NCBI GenBank assembly: GCA_031402435.1 | Contig: JANNSJ010000018.1 | Span: 1-64,000, forward strand | Direction: 5' to 3' | Length of the DNA stretch: 64,000 nt | Source of the DNA: UBA11986 sp031402435 | Lineage (GTDB): Bacteria > Bacteroidota > Ignavibacteria > UBA10030 > UBA6906 | Shown here: piece by piece, positions 25,911 to 34,648 of the stretch | Layout: the number at the start of each line of letters is the position of its first letter | Numbering within the stretch: position 1 is the first letter of the stretch | Notes under the pieces: generated by a model | Told to the model about the DNA's origin: nothing | What the model saw: only the letters and a program-made list of their open reading frames with translations | The model's database searches: none | Position numbers and translations under genes: made by a program

Positions 25911-27053
25911 ATGTACATCATTGACGAAGAGGGTTTCCATTCCATTCTGCGCATACTGCGCGAACTGGGGTACACAACGATTGGCCCGAAGGTACACAAC
26001 GGGGCAATCGTCTATGATGAGATTGCCGGCATCAATGATTTACCGAGGGGTTGGATAGATGAGCAGGGGCCCGGCTCGTACTCCTTGAATCAGAATGATG
26101 GCCAGTCCATGTTTGGGTATGTCGTAGGCCCGCACTCCTGGAAGAAATTCCTCTTCCCTCCACGAAAACAACTCTTCTCTGTCACACGCCATCAACCCGA
26201 CTTCGGATTTTCTGATTCTCCAGATCCGGTAGCTCCGGTTCCAAAGTATGCATTTGTTGGCGTTCGCGCGTGTGAGTTGCAAGCGATTGCAATTCAGGAT
26301 AGAGTCTTCTGTTCCAACGGCTTCATTGACAGCACGTACTCGTCACTCCGGAGTGATGCCTTCATCCTTGCCGTGAATTGTACCCGGGCCGGAGGTAATT
26401 GCTTTTGTGTCTCCATGAATACGGGCCCGAAAGTCGGAGCCGGCTTTGACATTGCACTGACAGAGATTACAGCCGACGGTGAGTTCCGTTTTGTCCTTGA
26501 AGTCGGCAGCAAGAAAGGCGAGACAATCCTCGGGCAGATACCCCACAATCCCGCTCGGGCTGAGGACGTAGCCAGGGCGGAAGCAGCAGTGCGATCCGCG
26601 GCTGAACACATGGGGAAAGCGCTGGATACAACAAATATCAAGCAGTTGCTCTATGACAATTCCGAGCATCCGGTTTGGGACGACGTCGCAAAGCGATGCC
26701 TTTCCTGCGCGAACTGCACAATGGTCTGTCCGACCTGCTTCTGTTCCACGGTGGAAGACACAACAGATCTGACGGGCGATCATGCGGAACGATCACGACG
26801 CTGGGATTCCTGCTTCACCGTGGATTTTGCCAAGGTCGCCGGAGGGAACTTCCGTTCATCCACCAAATCCCGGTACCGTCAATGGATGACGCACAAGCTT
26901 GCCTCGTGGATTGATCAGTTCGGGACGTCTGGATGTGTCGGGTGTGGCCGTTGTATCACGTGGTGCCCCGTGGGGATTGATATAACGGAAGAAGTGCGCG
27001 CAATCCGGGGAAAATCAGAACATCTTCCGGTTCAAAGTGGAAGTAGCGAGTAA
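25911..27053 (+). CDS. hydB: [NiFe] hydrogenase (group 3b-like) Fe-S beta subunit
   Basis: A 380-residue protein of the HydB/AsrA family with two [4Fe-4S] clusters in the C-terminal third: CLSCANCTMVCPTCFC and CVGCGRCITWCPVGI. Upstream are AFVGVRACELQAIAIQDRVF and NCTRAGGNCFCVSM, both typical of sulfhydrogenase or anaerobic sulfite reductase subunit A. It relays electrons between the flavin subunit and the hydrogenase small subunit. The ATG at 25911 is used because the upstream in-frame extension overlaps the preceding gene with no homology. Order beta, gamma, delta, alpha matches the soluble sulfhydrogenase of Pyrococcus, with a cyclic-nucleotide-domain gene inserted after beta. Confidence 0.9.
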   Translation: MYIIDEEGFHSILRILRELGYTTIGPKVHNGAIVYDEIAGINDLPRGWIDEQGPGSYSLNQNDGQSMFGYVVGPHSWKKFLFPPRKQLFSVTRHQPDFGFSDSPDPVAPVPKYAFVGVRACELQAIAIQDRVFCSNGFIDSTYSSLRSDAFILAVNCTRAGGNCFCVSMNTGPKVGAGFDIALTEITADGEFRFVLEVGSKKGETILGQIPHNPARAEDVARAEAAVRSAAEHMGKALDTTNIKQLLYDNSEHPVWDDVAKRCLSCANCTMVCPTCFCSTVEDTTDLTGDHAERSRRWDSCFTVDFAKVAGGNFRSSTKSRYRQWMTHKLASWIDQFGTSGCVGCGRCITWCPVGIDITEEVRAIRGKSEHLPVQSGSSE

Positions 27054-27096
27054 CAACACAACCAGGTGACTATTCAATTACGTATACGAGGCGATC

Positions 27097-27576
27097 ATGC
27101 AAACAGAAGATCTCGGTCAATTGCTGCGGCAGCATCCGTTTGTTGCCGATCTTTCGGATCAACATTTACACGTACTTGCCGGCTGCGCGTCCAACGTGCG
27201 CTATGCGGAAGGATCATACCTGATCCATGAGGGCGAGGTTGCGGATAAGTTCATCCTCTTGCGAAGCGGACGCGTCGCCTTGGAAATAGATATGAACGAA
27301 CGGGGGTCGCTCCGTATTCAAACGGCGGGCCCCGGCGAAGTTCTCGGTTGGTCATGGTTGATCTCTCCTTTTCGCTGGCATTTTAATGGTTGCGCAGTGA
27401 CGGATGTGCGGGCAATTGCCCTGGATGGCAAATGCCTCAGGACGAAATGCGAGAACGACCATGATTTCGGATATGAGATGTTGAAGCGGCTTTCTCACGT
27501 GATGGAGAGGCGGCTTGAAGCGACCCGACTTCAACTCCTTGATGTGTACGGCTCGAACAGTGGAGTCCACACGTGA
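27097..27576 (+). CDS. Cyclic-nucleotide-binding-domain protein without DNA-binding domain
   Basis: A 159-residue protein consisting of a single Crp/Fnr-type beta-roll: YAEGSYLIHEGEVADKFILLRSGRVAL, then GEVLGWSWLISPFRWHFNGCA in the phosphate-binding cassette region, and a C-helix (YEMLKRLSHVMERRLEATRLQLLD). It stops before any helix-turn-helix, so it is not a transcription factor by itself. It sits between the beta and gamma hydrogenase subunit genes and overlaps the latter by TGATG. The likely role is as a ligand-sensing partner that adjusts hydrogenase activity. The Arg expected to bind cyclic nucleotide phosphate is uncertain (PFRWHF), so the ligand may differ. Confidence 0.85.
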   Translation: MQTEDLGQLLRQHPFVADLSDQHLHVLAGCASNVRYAEGSYLIHEGEVADKFILLRSGRVALEIDMNERGSLRIQTAGPGEVLGWSWLISPFRWHFNGCAVTDVRAIALDGKCLRTKCENDHDFGYEMLKRLSHVMERRLEATRLQLLDVYGSNSGVHT

Positions 27577-28430
27577 TGGAATCCCGGACTGCGGAAATTC
27601 AGAGAACGGTTGTTGACCCGATGGTACCGCGGCCGGTGTCCATCCGGAAGATCATCTGGGAGACGGATGACACGTTTACAATCTTCCTCGATCTTGATGG
27701 TACGGTGGCTTCATTCAAGCCGGGGCAATTCAACATGGTCTTTGTTCCCGGTGTTGGCGAGTCTGCCATTTCTATAAGTTCTGATCCTCTCAAACCCCGG
27801 ACTATTGCCCACACGATTCATCGCGTCGGGATTGTCACGACAGCCCTCGCCCAAAAAAAGCGCGGTGATATTGTCGGTGTGCGAGGGCCATACGGTTCAT
27901 CCTGGCCTGTTGAAGTGGCGCGGTCGAAGGATGTGTGTATTGTGGTCGGAGGGATTGGCTTGGCGCCATTGCGGCCCCTGCTCTTTTCGCTGTTTCATCG
28001 CCGCGCCGAGTTTGGCCGCATCGTGTTGCTATACGGCGCGCGGAGTCCGCTGGACCTGCTCTACCGTGTGGAGCTCGAAGAATGGGCGGACCGTTACAGC
28101 GTTGAAGTGCTCGTTACCGTTGATCGTGGCGACTCCTCATGGAAGGGGCACATTGGTGTTGTTACGAACTTGTTTACGTACGTGAAACTCGATGCCCGAG
28201 ACACCATTGCCTATGTGTGCGGTCCGGAAACAATGATGAAGTTCACGCTTGATGAGCTTGACCGCCGCGGTGTACCGGCAGAACAAACCTATCTCTCGAT
28301 GGAACGGAACATGAAGTGTGCGGTTGGTTTCTGCGGGCACTGCCAGTATGGTCCATATTTCATCTGCAAGGACGGCCCTGTGTTTGTGCTGCCCCAGGTA
28401 CGACACCTGCTTGAGAAAAAGGAACTGTAG
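27576..28430 (+). CDS. hydG: [NiFe] hydrogenase FAD/NAD(P)-binding gamma subunit
   Basis: A 284-residue flavoprotein of the ferredoxin-NADP reductase superfamily. It has the FAD-binding region (GQFNMVFVPGVGESAISIS), the NAD(P) region (VVGGIGLAPLRPLLFSLF), YGARSPLDLLYRVELEEW and a C-terminal CAVGFCGHCQYGPYFICKDG with the four Cys that hold a [2Fe-2S] cluster in HydG/AsrB/PyrK-like proteins. It exchanges electrons between NAD(P)H and the hydrogenase relay. The ATG at 27576 shares bases with the upstream TGA. The small subunit starts one base after its stop. Confidence 0.92.
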   Translation: MESRTAEIQRTVVDPMVPRPVSIRKIIWETDDTFTIFLDLDGTVASFKPGQFNMVFVPGVGESAISISSDPLKPRTIAHTIHRVGIVTTALAQKKRGDIVGVRGPYGSSWPVEVARSKDVCIVVGGIGLAPLRPLLFSLFHRRAEFGRIVLLYGARSPLDLLYRVELEEWADRYSVEVLVTVDRGDSSWKGHIGVVTNLFTYVKLDARDTIAYVCGPETMMKFTLDELDRRGVPAEQTYLSMERNMKCAVGFCGHCQYGPYFICKDGPVFVLPQVRHLLEKKEL

Positions 28431-28431
28431 C

Positions 28432-29208
28432 ATGAAAAACAAAAAAGCCAAAGTTGCAGTCTTCAAGTTTGCCTCCTGCGATGGCTGTCAGCTATCGTTG
28501 TTGGATGCCGAAGATGAACTCTTGATGGTTGCCGGTGCGGTGGAGATTGCGAACTTTCCGGAAGCGAGTCGCCGCATCCTCAAGCCGCCATACGATGTCG
28601 GTTTCGTTGAAGGGAGCATTACGACTCCGCATGATGTGGAACGGATTCGACAAATCCGGAAGGTGTGCCGTGTACTCATCACCATTGGAGCATGCGCGAC
28701 CGCCGGAGGCATTCAGGCACTGCGAAATTGGAAGGATGTCAAGGAGTTTACACGCATCGTCTATGCGTCCCCAGAGTATATATCTACCCTTGATCGCTCC
28801 ATGCCGATCGGCTCCTACGTTCATGTTGATTTTGAACTCCGCGGTTGCCCGATAAACAAATACCAATTGCTTGAAGTAGTGAATGCCTTCCTGAATAAGC
28901 GACGGCCAAACATTGCAACGCATAGTGTGTGCATGGAGTGCAAGTCGAGAGGGACTGCATGCATCATGGTTGCCGGACAGGTGGCCTGCCTTGGTCCGGT
29001 TACCCAGGCTGGATGCGGGGCAATATGCCCGACATACAATCGCGGTTGTTATGGATGCTTCGGGCCAATGGAAAGTCCGAATACCAGCTCGCTCAGTAAA
29101 CAGCTCAGCGCACTCGGGAGCAGCAGACAGGATATCATGCTGGCGTTTCGCGGTTTCAACGCATATGCTGAAGCATTCCGGAAAGAGAGCGACGCAAATG
29201 AAAAATAG
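28432..29208 (+). CDS. hydD: [NiFe] hydrogenase small subunit (group 3b-like)
   Basis: A 258-residue small subunit with no Tat signal, so cytoplasmic. Cysteine ligands of the proximal cluster are visible in SCDGCQLSLLD, GACATAGGIQALRN and GCPINKYQ, and further clusters in CMECKSRGTACIMVAG and CLGPVTQAGCGAICP ... GCYGCFGP. These segments are characteristic of group 3 soluble hydrogenases (sulfhydrogenase delta type). It begins one base after the gamma subunit stop and overlaps the large subunit by 11 bases, so subunits are made together. Confidence 0.95.
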   Translation: MKNKKAKVAVFKFASCDGCQLSLLDAEDELLMVAGAVEIANFPEASRRILKPPYDVGFVEGSITTPHDVERIRQIRKVCRVLITIGACATAGGIQALRNWKDVKEFTRIVYASPEYISTLDRSMPIGSYVHVDFELRGCPINKYQLLEVVNAFLNKRRPNIATHSVCMECKSRGTACIMVAGQVACLGPVTQAGCGAICPTYNRGCYGCFGPMESPNTSSLSKQLSALGSSRQDIMLAFRGFNAYAEAFRKESDANEK

Positions 29209-30487
29209 AACCATCAAAGTTGACCAACTCGCACGCGTGGAAGGCGAGGGTGCCCTGCTGATAAAAATCGCCGATGGGAAAGTCACAGATGTCAAGCTCA
29301 ATATTTTCGAGCCCCCCCGGTTTTTTGAGGCATTCCTGCGCGGCCGGAAATATTCCGAAGCCCCTGATATCACGGCCCGCATTTGCGGTATCTGTCCGGT
29401 TGCATATCAGATGAGCTCGGTACACGCCATGGAGGATGCTTTCGGCGTGGAGGTCGGCGGACAGCTGCGCGCCCTGCGCAGGCTCCTGTATTGCGGCGAG
29501 TGGATTGAAAGTCATGTGTTACATATTTATATGCTGCATGCGCCGGATTTCCTTGGCTATGAAGACGCGCTTCTTCTTGCCAAAGACCACCCGGAGCTGG
29601 TGGAACGTGCCCTGAAGATGAAGAAAATCGGAAACGAAATTGTCAGCACTCTCGGAGGACGTGAGATCCACCCTGTCAATGTCAAAGTCGGTGGGTTTTA
29701 CCGGGTTCCCCAAAAAAGCGAGCTGACTGTGCTTCTGGAACGTCTGCGGTGGGGACGTGATCAGGCGATCGCAACCGCCCGGTTGACTGCTGGGTTCGAG
29801 TTTCCTGATTTTGAGATCGACTATGAATTCGTTTCACTCAGACATCCGGATGAATATCCCTTCAACGGCGGTCGCATCGTCTCCAGCAGCGGCCTGGATA
29901 TTGCCATCAAGGAATACGAGTTCCATTTTGAGGAACGCCATGTTGAGCATTCAAATGCCCTGCACGGGTTCGAAAAGGGAAAAGGAGCCTATTGTGTCGG
30001 GCCACTCGCCCGGTTCAACCTGAATTACGACCAGCTGCCACTGATTGCCCAACAGGTTTCGAGTGACATCGGCTTGAAGCTGCCAATGCGAAATCCCTTC
30101 AAGAGCATTATTGTCCGGGGTATCGAGACCATCTTTGCGTTCGAAGAAGCTATCCGCATCATTGAACAGTATGAACCTCCGGAAAAACCCGCTGTGGAAA
30201 TATTGCCCATGGCCGGTATCGGATTTGGCGCAAGCGAAGCCCCGCGTGGAACATTGTATCATCGTTATCGTGTTGGTGATGACGGCCTCATCAGGGACGC
30301 AAAAATTGTTCCGCCCACCTCGCAGAACCAACCGACCATCGAAAATGACCTCAGGGAATTCGTCTCTGCACGCATTGACATGCCGCGGGAGGAGCTCACG
30401 TTGAGGTGCGAACAGGCTGTACGGAATTATGATCCCTGCATCTCCTGCGCTACACATTTCCTGAAATTAGAGATTGAAGAAACATGA
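29198..30487 (+). CDS. hydA: [NiFe] hydrogenase large catalytic subunit (group 3b-like)
   Basis: A 429-residue catalytic subunit. The four Ni-Fe cysteine ligands lie in RICGICP (N-terminal L1 motif) and DPCISCATHF (C-terminal L2 motif). The residues after the last His (FLKLEIEET) form a short tail of the kind removed by a maturation protease, whose gene follows with an ATGA overlap. The N-terminus KVDQLARVEGEGALLIKI and AIKEYEFHFEERHVEHSNALH match group 3b/3d soluble enzymes, which couple H2 to NAD(P)H. The ATG at 29198 lies within the small-subunit gene; longer in-frame upstream codons lack homology. The enzyme could evolve H2 during fermentation or take it up. Confidence 0.95.
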   Translation: MKNRTIKVDQLARVEGEGALLIKIADGKVTDVKLNIFEPPRFFEAFLRGRKYSEAPDITARICGICPVAYQMSSVHAMEDAFGVEVGGQLRALRRLLYCGEWIESHVLHIYMLHAPDFLGYEDALLLAKDHPELVERALKMKKIGNEIVSTLGGREIHPVNVKVGGFYRVPQKSELTVLLERLRWGRDQAIATARLTAGFEFPDFEIDYEFVSLRHPDEYPFNGGRIVSSSGLDIAIKEYEFHFEERHVEHSNALHGFEKGKGAYCVGPLARFNLNYDQLPLIAQQVSSDIGLKLPMRNPFKSIIVRGIETIFAFEEAIRIIEQYEPPEKPAVEILPMAGIGFGASEAPRGTLYHRYRVGDDGLIRDAKIVPPTSQNQPTIENDLREFVSARIDMPREELTLRCEQAVRNYDPCISCATHFLKLEIEET

Positions 30488-30990
30488 TTGCGAAAGATTC
30501 AAGAGTGATTACACACACTATTCAAAGCGCAACGACCACGGTGATCGGCATCGGGAATGAATTTCGTGGGGATGATGGCCTTGGCCTTCGTGTTGCGCGG
30601 GAAATAGCGTCGAGGAAACTTCATGGGGTTCGGGTTGCGGAGGCGGAGAGTGATGGCGCTTCGCTGATGAGGATCTGGGAGGGTGTGGATCGCGTTCTTC
30701 TGGTTGATGCAATGAAGCTTGGTTTTCCTCCCGGTACGGTTCACCGGATTGATGCATCCCGGAATAGAATTCCCATCAAGTTCTTCACCTACTCAAGCCA
30801 TGCTTTCGGTGTAGGCCAGGCCATCGAGATGGCGAGGGAGCTGCATCAACTTCCGCCCTCGTTGATTATCTATGGAATGGAGGGGGACCAGTTTGATTTT
30901 GGCACTGAGCTTTCCCTGCCTCTGGAACGGAATATTCATGTGCTGAACGGAATGATCGTGTCGGAGCTCAATAATTGGATGGAGCAATAA
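30484..30990 (+). CDS. Hydrogenase maturation endopeptidase (HyaD/HycI family)
   Basis: A 168-residue protease that trims the large subunit after nickel insertion. It has GIGNEFRGDDGLGLRVA with the Ni-binding acidic residue, VLLVDAM with the second, and FTYSSHAFGVGQAIEMA with the conserved His. Length and motifs are normal for the family. It overlaps the large subunit gene by ATGA and is followed after three bases by hypC. An N-terminal extension of about 18 residues precedes the first strand (TTVIGIGNE); an internal start is possible. Confidence 0.93.
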   Translation: MIAKDSRVITHTIQSATTTVIGIGNEFRGDDGLGLRVAREIASRKLHGVRVAEAESDGASLMRIWEGVDRVLLVDAMKLGFPPGTVHRIDASRNRIPIKFFTYSSHAFGVGQAIEMARELHQLPPSLIIYGMEGDQFDFGTELSLPLERNIHVLNGMIVSELNNWMEQ

Positions 30991-30993
30991 GCC

Positions 30994-31242
30994 ATGTGTC
31001 TTGGTGTCCCCATGCGAGTCTGTTCGGTTGAGGGATCGTCTGCCAGGGTCGAACTTGGCGGTGTGGTGAAAGAGATAAGTACGTTACTCCTTCCCTCGGC
31101 CAGAGAGGGTGACTTTGTGATAGTCCACGCAGGTTTTGCCATCGAACGGCTTGACGAGCAGGCAGCACGCCGCACCATCGCCTATCTGCGCGAAATGACT
31201 GACGTGCAGAACGCGAAAAACGATGGTGGCCGGCATGCATGA
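30994..31242 (+). CDS. hypC: Hydrogenase maturation chaperone HypC
   Basis: An 82-residue chaperone with the essential N-terminal MCLGVPMRV motif; Cys2 carries the Fe(CN)2CO precursor between HypD and the large subunit. The body GDFVIVHAGFAIERLDEQAA is typical. It starts three bases after the endopeptidase gene and overlaps hypA by eight bases. Confidence 0.96.
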   Translation: MCLGVPMRVCSVEGSSARVELGGVVKEISTLLLPSAREGDFVIVHAGFAIERLDEQAARRTIAYLREMTDVQNAKNDGGRHA

Positions 31243-31606
31243 GATCTCCATCGCCAGAAGTTTGCTCGAATTGTTGAGCGACCAGCAATGTGCCCGCAGT
31301 TTTGCCAGGGTACGGCGGGCGAACGTCAGGATTGGGCCTTTGAGTGGAATTGATGGCGTCGCACTCCGATCAGCCTTCAATCTGATTGCCACGGGGACTT
31401 GCGCGGAAGGGTGTTTTCTTGAAATCGAGTCCGCCGTTCTCAAGGCGAAATGCAAATCCTGCAGTAGCCTGTTCGAGATCAGGAATTACGTCTTCGCTTG
31501 CGATGTGTGTCAAAGCCGGGATATTGAGCTACTGGCCGGTGACGAGATTGTGCTTTCAGAGATGGAAGTGGAGTCGTTGGAGGAGGAGGGCCTGTGCCCG
31601 AACTGA
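31235..31606 (+). CDS. hypA: Hydrogenase nickel-incorporation protein HypA
   Basis: A 123-residue nickel chaperone starting MHEISIARSLLELL; His2 and the N-terminal amine bind nickel. Two zinc CxxC pairs are visible, CKSC and CDVC, 28 residues apart. I use the ATG at 31235 rather than 31223 because MHE must be the N-terminus for nickel binding. It overlaps hypC upstream and hypB downstream. Confidence 0.96.
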   Translation: MHEISIARSLLELLSDQQCARSFARVRRANVRIGPLSGIDGVALRSAFNLIATGTCAEGCFLEIESAVLKAKCKSCSSLFEIRNYVFACDVCQSRDIELLAGDEIVLSEMEVESLEEEGLCPN

Positions 31607-32265
31607 TCACACTCGAACACAAAGTCCTGAAGAGGAACGACGAGATTGCGGCCAATAATCGCAGGCTGTTTCAGGAACAGGGGATTCGCGTGGTGAACCT
31701 TATCAGTTCGCCGGGAGCGGGAAAAACCTCATTGCTGGAGGCAACCCTCAGGCAGATCAAAGGCCTCATCAGGGTTGCGGTGATTGAGGGAGATGTGCAG
31801 ACTGATAATGATGCACGTCGCATTGCAGCATTCGATATCCCCGTCGTTCAAATGGTGACGAATGGCGTTTGCCACCTTGATGCGCAGATGATCGCCGAAT
31901 CGCTGCACCAGTTGCCGCTGAATGAGATTGATCTTTTGTGTATTGAAAACGTCGGCAATCTTGTATGTCCTGCCTCGTATGACCTGGGCGAAGAAGCAAA
32001 GGTCGTTGTTGCAAGCACAACAGAAGGAGACGACAAGCCGGAAAAATACCCTGCAATATTCCATCGGGCAAAGGCAATGGTGATCAACAAGATTGATCTT
32101 CTCCCGTATGTGTCGTGTAACCTCGACCTTCTTTCGGGGAATGCACTGAAGGTGAATCCCGGCCTGTCCATTTTTCCTGTATCGGCAACCACCGGAGAAG
32201 GTATCAGATCCTGGTGCGATTGGATCCTGCAGTACTCACATTCCAAACGGAAGGACGGATCATGA
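31594..32265 (+). CDS. hypB: Hydrogenase nickel-incorporation GTPase HypB
   Basis: A 223-residue SIMIBI GTPase with P-loop SSPGAGKTSLL, switch region EGDVQTDNDA, NKID for guanine specificity and the metal-binding segment TNGVCHLDAQM. Most HypB proteins have TGxGCHLDA there; this one is one Gly shorter but keeps Cys-His. It lacks the His-rich nickel-storage N-terminus found in some species. Translation starts at GTG 31594 inside hypA. It delivers nickel with HypA. Confidence 0.96.
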   Translation: MPELITLEHKVLKRNDEIAANNRRLFQEQGIRVVNLISSPGAGKTSLLEATLRQIKGLIRVAVIEGDVQTDNDARRIAAFDIPVVQMVTNGVCHLDAQMIAESLHQLPLNEIDLLCIENVGNLVCPASYDLGEEAKVVVASTTEGDDKPEKYPAIFHRAKAMVINKIDLLPYVSCNLDLLSGNALKVNPGLSIFPVSATTGEGIRSWCDWILQYSHSKRKDGS

Positions 32266-33506
32266 GTGCAGGGATAATGATTGACACTTCCTTTCACCCG
32301 GAAGAACACCGGGTTCAGGCCTTTACATTTCCCCTTCCCCAAAAGCATCCCCCTATTTTTGCCTGCGGCTCACATCTCAAAAACACAGTGTGCGCTATTC
32401 GCGGTAACCAGATTCGCATTAGCCCCGTGCACGAAAACCTTGAAGAGGAGAGCAGCTTCGATGCTTTTCGCGGCGCGATAGCCCTTCTGGAGAAATGGCT
32501 GGGGAGTCCACCTGAATTTGTTGCACACGATTTGCACCCTGACTATATCAGCACGAAGGTTGCCAGTCAGTTGGCAGCAATCCGGCCGGGGGCAGAGATG
32601 ATTGGTGTTCAACACCATCATGCGCACATCGCAGGCTGTATGGCGGAGTATGGTCTTGAAGGTCCCGTGGTTGGCGTTGCCCTTGATGGAACGGGCTATG
32701 GACTCGACGGCAGTATATGGGGGGGGGAAATACTCATAGCGGAACTTCACACCTTCCGTCGTATGGGTTGGTTGCAACCGGTTGCTCTCCCCGGTGGTGT
32801 CCGCGCCATCCGGGAACCATGGCGTGTGGGATTGAGCTTGTTGTACCAGGTCTTCGGTCGCAATATGTACAACCTTGATATCGGCATCATAAGTCGCCGG
32901 GAAAGAGAGAAGCTCGAGTTTCTGATAGCCATGGTGGAACAAGGTATCAATGCGCCGTATGCATCAAGCTGTGGAAGGCTCTTCGATGCAGTTGCTGCCA
33001 TACTCGGTGTCCGCGAGTATGTTCAGCATGAAGGAGAGGCGGCGATCGCGCTTGAACAACTCGTGGAGGGTGAGTGGAGTCCGGATGAGCCCCGTTATTC
33101 GTTTGCCCTCACCCGTCAAAAGGACGGCCTGATCATTGACCCCGCACCAATGGTTAAGGCACTCGTTCATGATTGTCATGAGCATGTTGACGTTGATCTG
33201 TGCAGCCGGAAATTTCACAACGGGCTTATCGATGCATACGCAACTGCAGTTGCGGCCCTTGCAGAGGAGATGAACATCGGCACAGTTGCATTCGGTGGAG
33301 GATGTTTCCGGAACTCCTATCTCTGCCGTGGGCTTCGTTTGCAACTTGAAGCACAGGGTTTCTCCGTTTTTGTTCCACACCTGCTACCGGTGGGAGATGC
33401 CGGGATATCGTTCGGACAGGCTGTCGTTGCGGCCTCCATTGCCACCCGCCGGACGCGCGTTATCACCCCGGAGTTCGAAGAGAGGCATGCATGCTTCCCT
33501 ACGTAG
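32262..33506 (+). CDS. hypF: HypF-like protein reduced to the Kae1-like carbamoyltransferase half
   Basis: A 414-residue protein matching only the C-terminal half of HypF: HDLHPDYISTKVA, VQHHHAHIAGCMAEYG (metal-binding HHHAH), GVALDGTGYGLDGSIWGGE, SSCGRLFDAVAAILG and FGGGCFRNSYLCRGL. Normal HypF is about 750 residues and has an acylphosphatase domain, zinc fingers and a YrdC domain in front, which make carbamoyl-adenylate. None of these is here, and the ATG overlaps hypB by four bases, so there is no room for them. The first 60 residues have a PxxCGSHLKNTVC phrase that resembles the linker after YrdC. Either the front half is encoded elsewhere or another enzyme supplies carbamoyl-adenylate. 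Confidence 0.88.
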   Translation: MSAGIMIDTSFHPEEHRVQAFTFPLPQKHPPIFACGSHLKNTVCAIRGNQIRISPVHENLEEESSFDAFRGAIALLEKWLGSPPEFVAHDLHPDYISTKVASQLAAIRPGAEMIGVQHHHAHIAGCMAEYGLEGPVVGVALDGTGYGLDGSIWGGEILIAELHTFRRMGWLQPVALPGGVRAIREPWRVGLSLLYQVFGRNMYNLDIGIISRREREKLEFLIAMVEQGINAPYASSCGRLFDAVAAILGVREYVQHEGEAAIALEQLVEGEWSPDEPRYSFALTRQKDGLIIDPAPMVKALVHDCHEHVDVDLCSRKFHNGLIDAYATAVAALAEEMNIGTVAFGGGCFRNSYLCRGLRLQLEAQGFSVFVPHLLPVGDAGISFGQAVVAASIATRRTRVITPEFEERHACFPT

Positions 33507-34648
33507 ACGAGTTCAGAGATACATCTTCGTGCGTGGTCCTTGCAGCCGCAATCGCAGCAAACATGAAAACGGAATCCCGTATGACCCTGATGGAGGTATG
33601 CGGAACGCACACAATGTCCATTCACCGGCACGGCATCAAACAACTGTTGCCGGCAAACATTCGCCTCTTGTCTGGGCCGGGTTGTCCTGTATGTGTCACG
33701 CCGAACAATTTCATTGACAGAGCCATTGCGATTGCACGCATCCCCGGCACGATTATCACGACGTTCGGTGACATGATCAGGGTTCCGGGATCGAGCTCCT
33801 CCCTGGAGAAAGTGCGGGCTGCCGGTGCGGATGTTCGTGTCGTGTCTTCGTCGCTCGAGGCCTTACGAATCGCTCAACAGGAAAAAGGGAGTCAGGTGGT
33901 GTTCCTTGGCGTCGGTTTCGAGACCACGGCACCCACGGTCGCCGCGTCCATAGTTGAAGCTGATCGATTGCGTGTAACGAACTACTTCGTTCTGGCAGCC
34001 CATAAGGTCATTCCTCCGGCACTAAAGCTCCTCTCCGGAGGAGTAATTGCCGTGGATGGTTTCATTTGTCCGGCGCACGTCAGCGCTATTATCGGTTCGA
34101 GGGCATACGGCTTCTTGCCGAAAGATTTTGGGAAAGCATGCGTTATCACCGGTTTTGAACCGCTCGACATACTTCAGGGGGTGCTGATGCTGATGGATCA
34201 AATTACATCGGGCGCTCCCCGGCTCGAAGTGCAATACGACCGTGTCGTGAGACCGGAAGGAAATCGTGTTGCTCTCGATTTGCTCGACGCGGTTTTTGAG
34301 TTGTCGGATTCCGAGTGGAGGGGGATGGGGTCGCTTCCACTCAGTGGGCTGCGGATGAGAGAGCGATACGCGCATCGGGATGCGGAGCGCATGATCGAGG
34401 TTGTTGTTGAACCTCCGCATGAACCCAAAGGCTGCATCTGTGGCAGCGTCATTCAGGGCCTGAAAGATCCCCCTGAATGTAAGTTGTTTGGCACTGTATG
34501 CACTCCGGTTAATCCCATTGGTGCCTGCATGGTGTCGGGCGAAGGGACCTGTGCTGCATGGTTTAAGTACGCGTCCGGACGAACCGGGAACAACCGGGTC
34601 ACTTCGGATGATTCTGTTGAAATGCAAGGGATGACAGAGACTCTATGA
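33491..34648 (+). CDS. hypD: Hydrogenase maturation protein HypD
   Basis: A 385-residue Fe-S scaffold on which Fe(CN)2CO is built with HypC. Signature segments are EVCGTHTMSIHRHG, LLSGPGCPVCVTP, FLGVGFETTAPTVA, and the C-terminal cluster ligands GCICGSVIQG, CKLFGTVCTP and GACMVSGEGTCAAW. Length is normal. It overlaps the hypF-like gene by 16 bases and hypE by four. About 25 C-terminal residues after CAAWFKY are non-conserved. Confidence 0.96.
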   Translation: MLPYVDEFRDTSSCVVLAAAIAANMKTESRMTLMEVCGTHTMSIHRHGIKQLLPANIRLLSGPGCPVCVTPNNFIDRAIAIARIPGTIITTFGDMIRVPGSSSSLEKVRAAGADVRVVSSSLEALRIAQQEKGSQVVFLGVGFETTAPTVAASIVEADRLRVTNYFVLAAHKVIPPALKLLSGGVIAVDGFICPAHVSAIIGSRAYGFLPKDFGKACVITGFEPLDILQGVLMLMDQITSGAPRLEVQYDRVVRPEGNRVALDLLDAVFELSDSEWRGMGSLPLSGLRMRERYAHRDAERMIEVVVEPPHEPKGCICGSVIQGLKDPPECKLFGTVCTPVNPIGACMVSGEGTCAAWFKYASGRTGNNRVTSDDSVEMQGMTETL

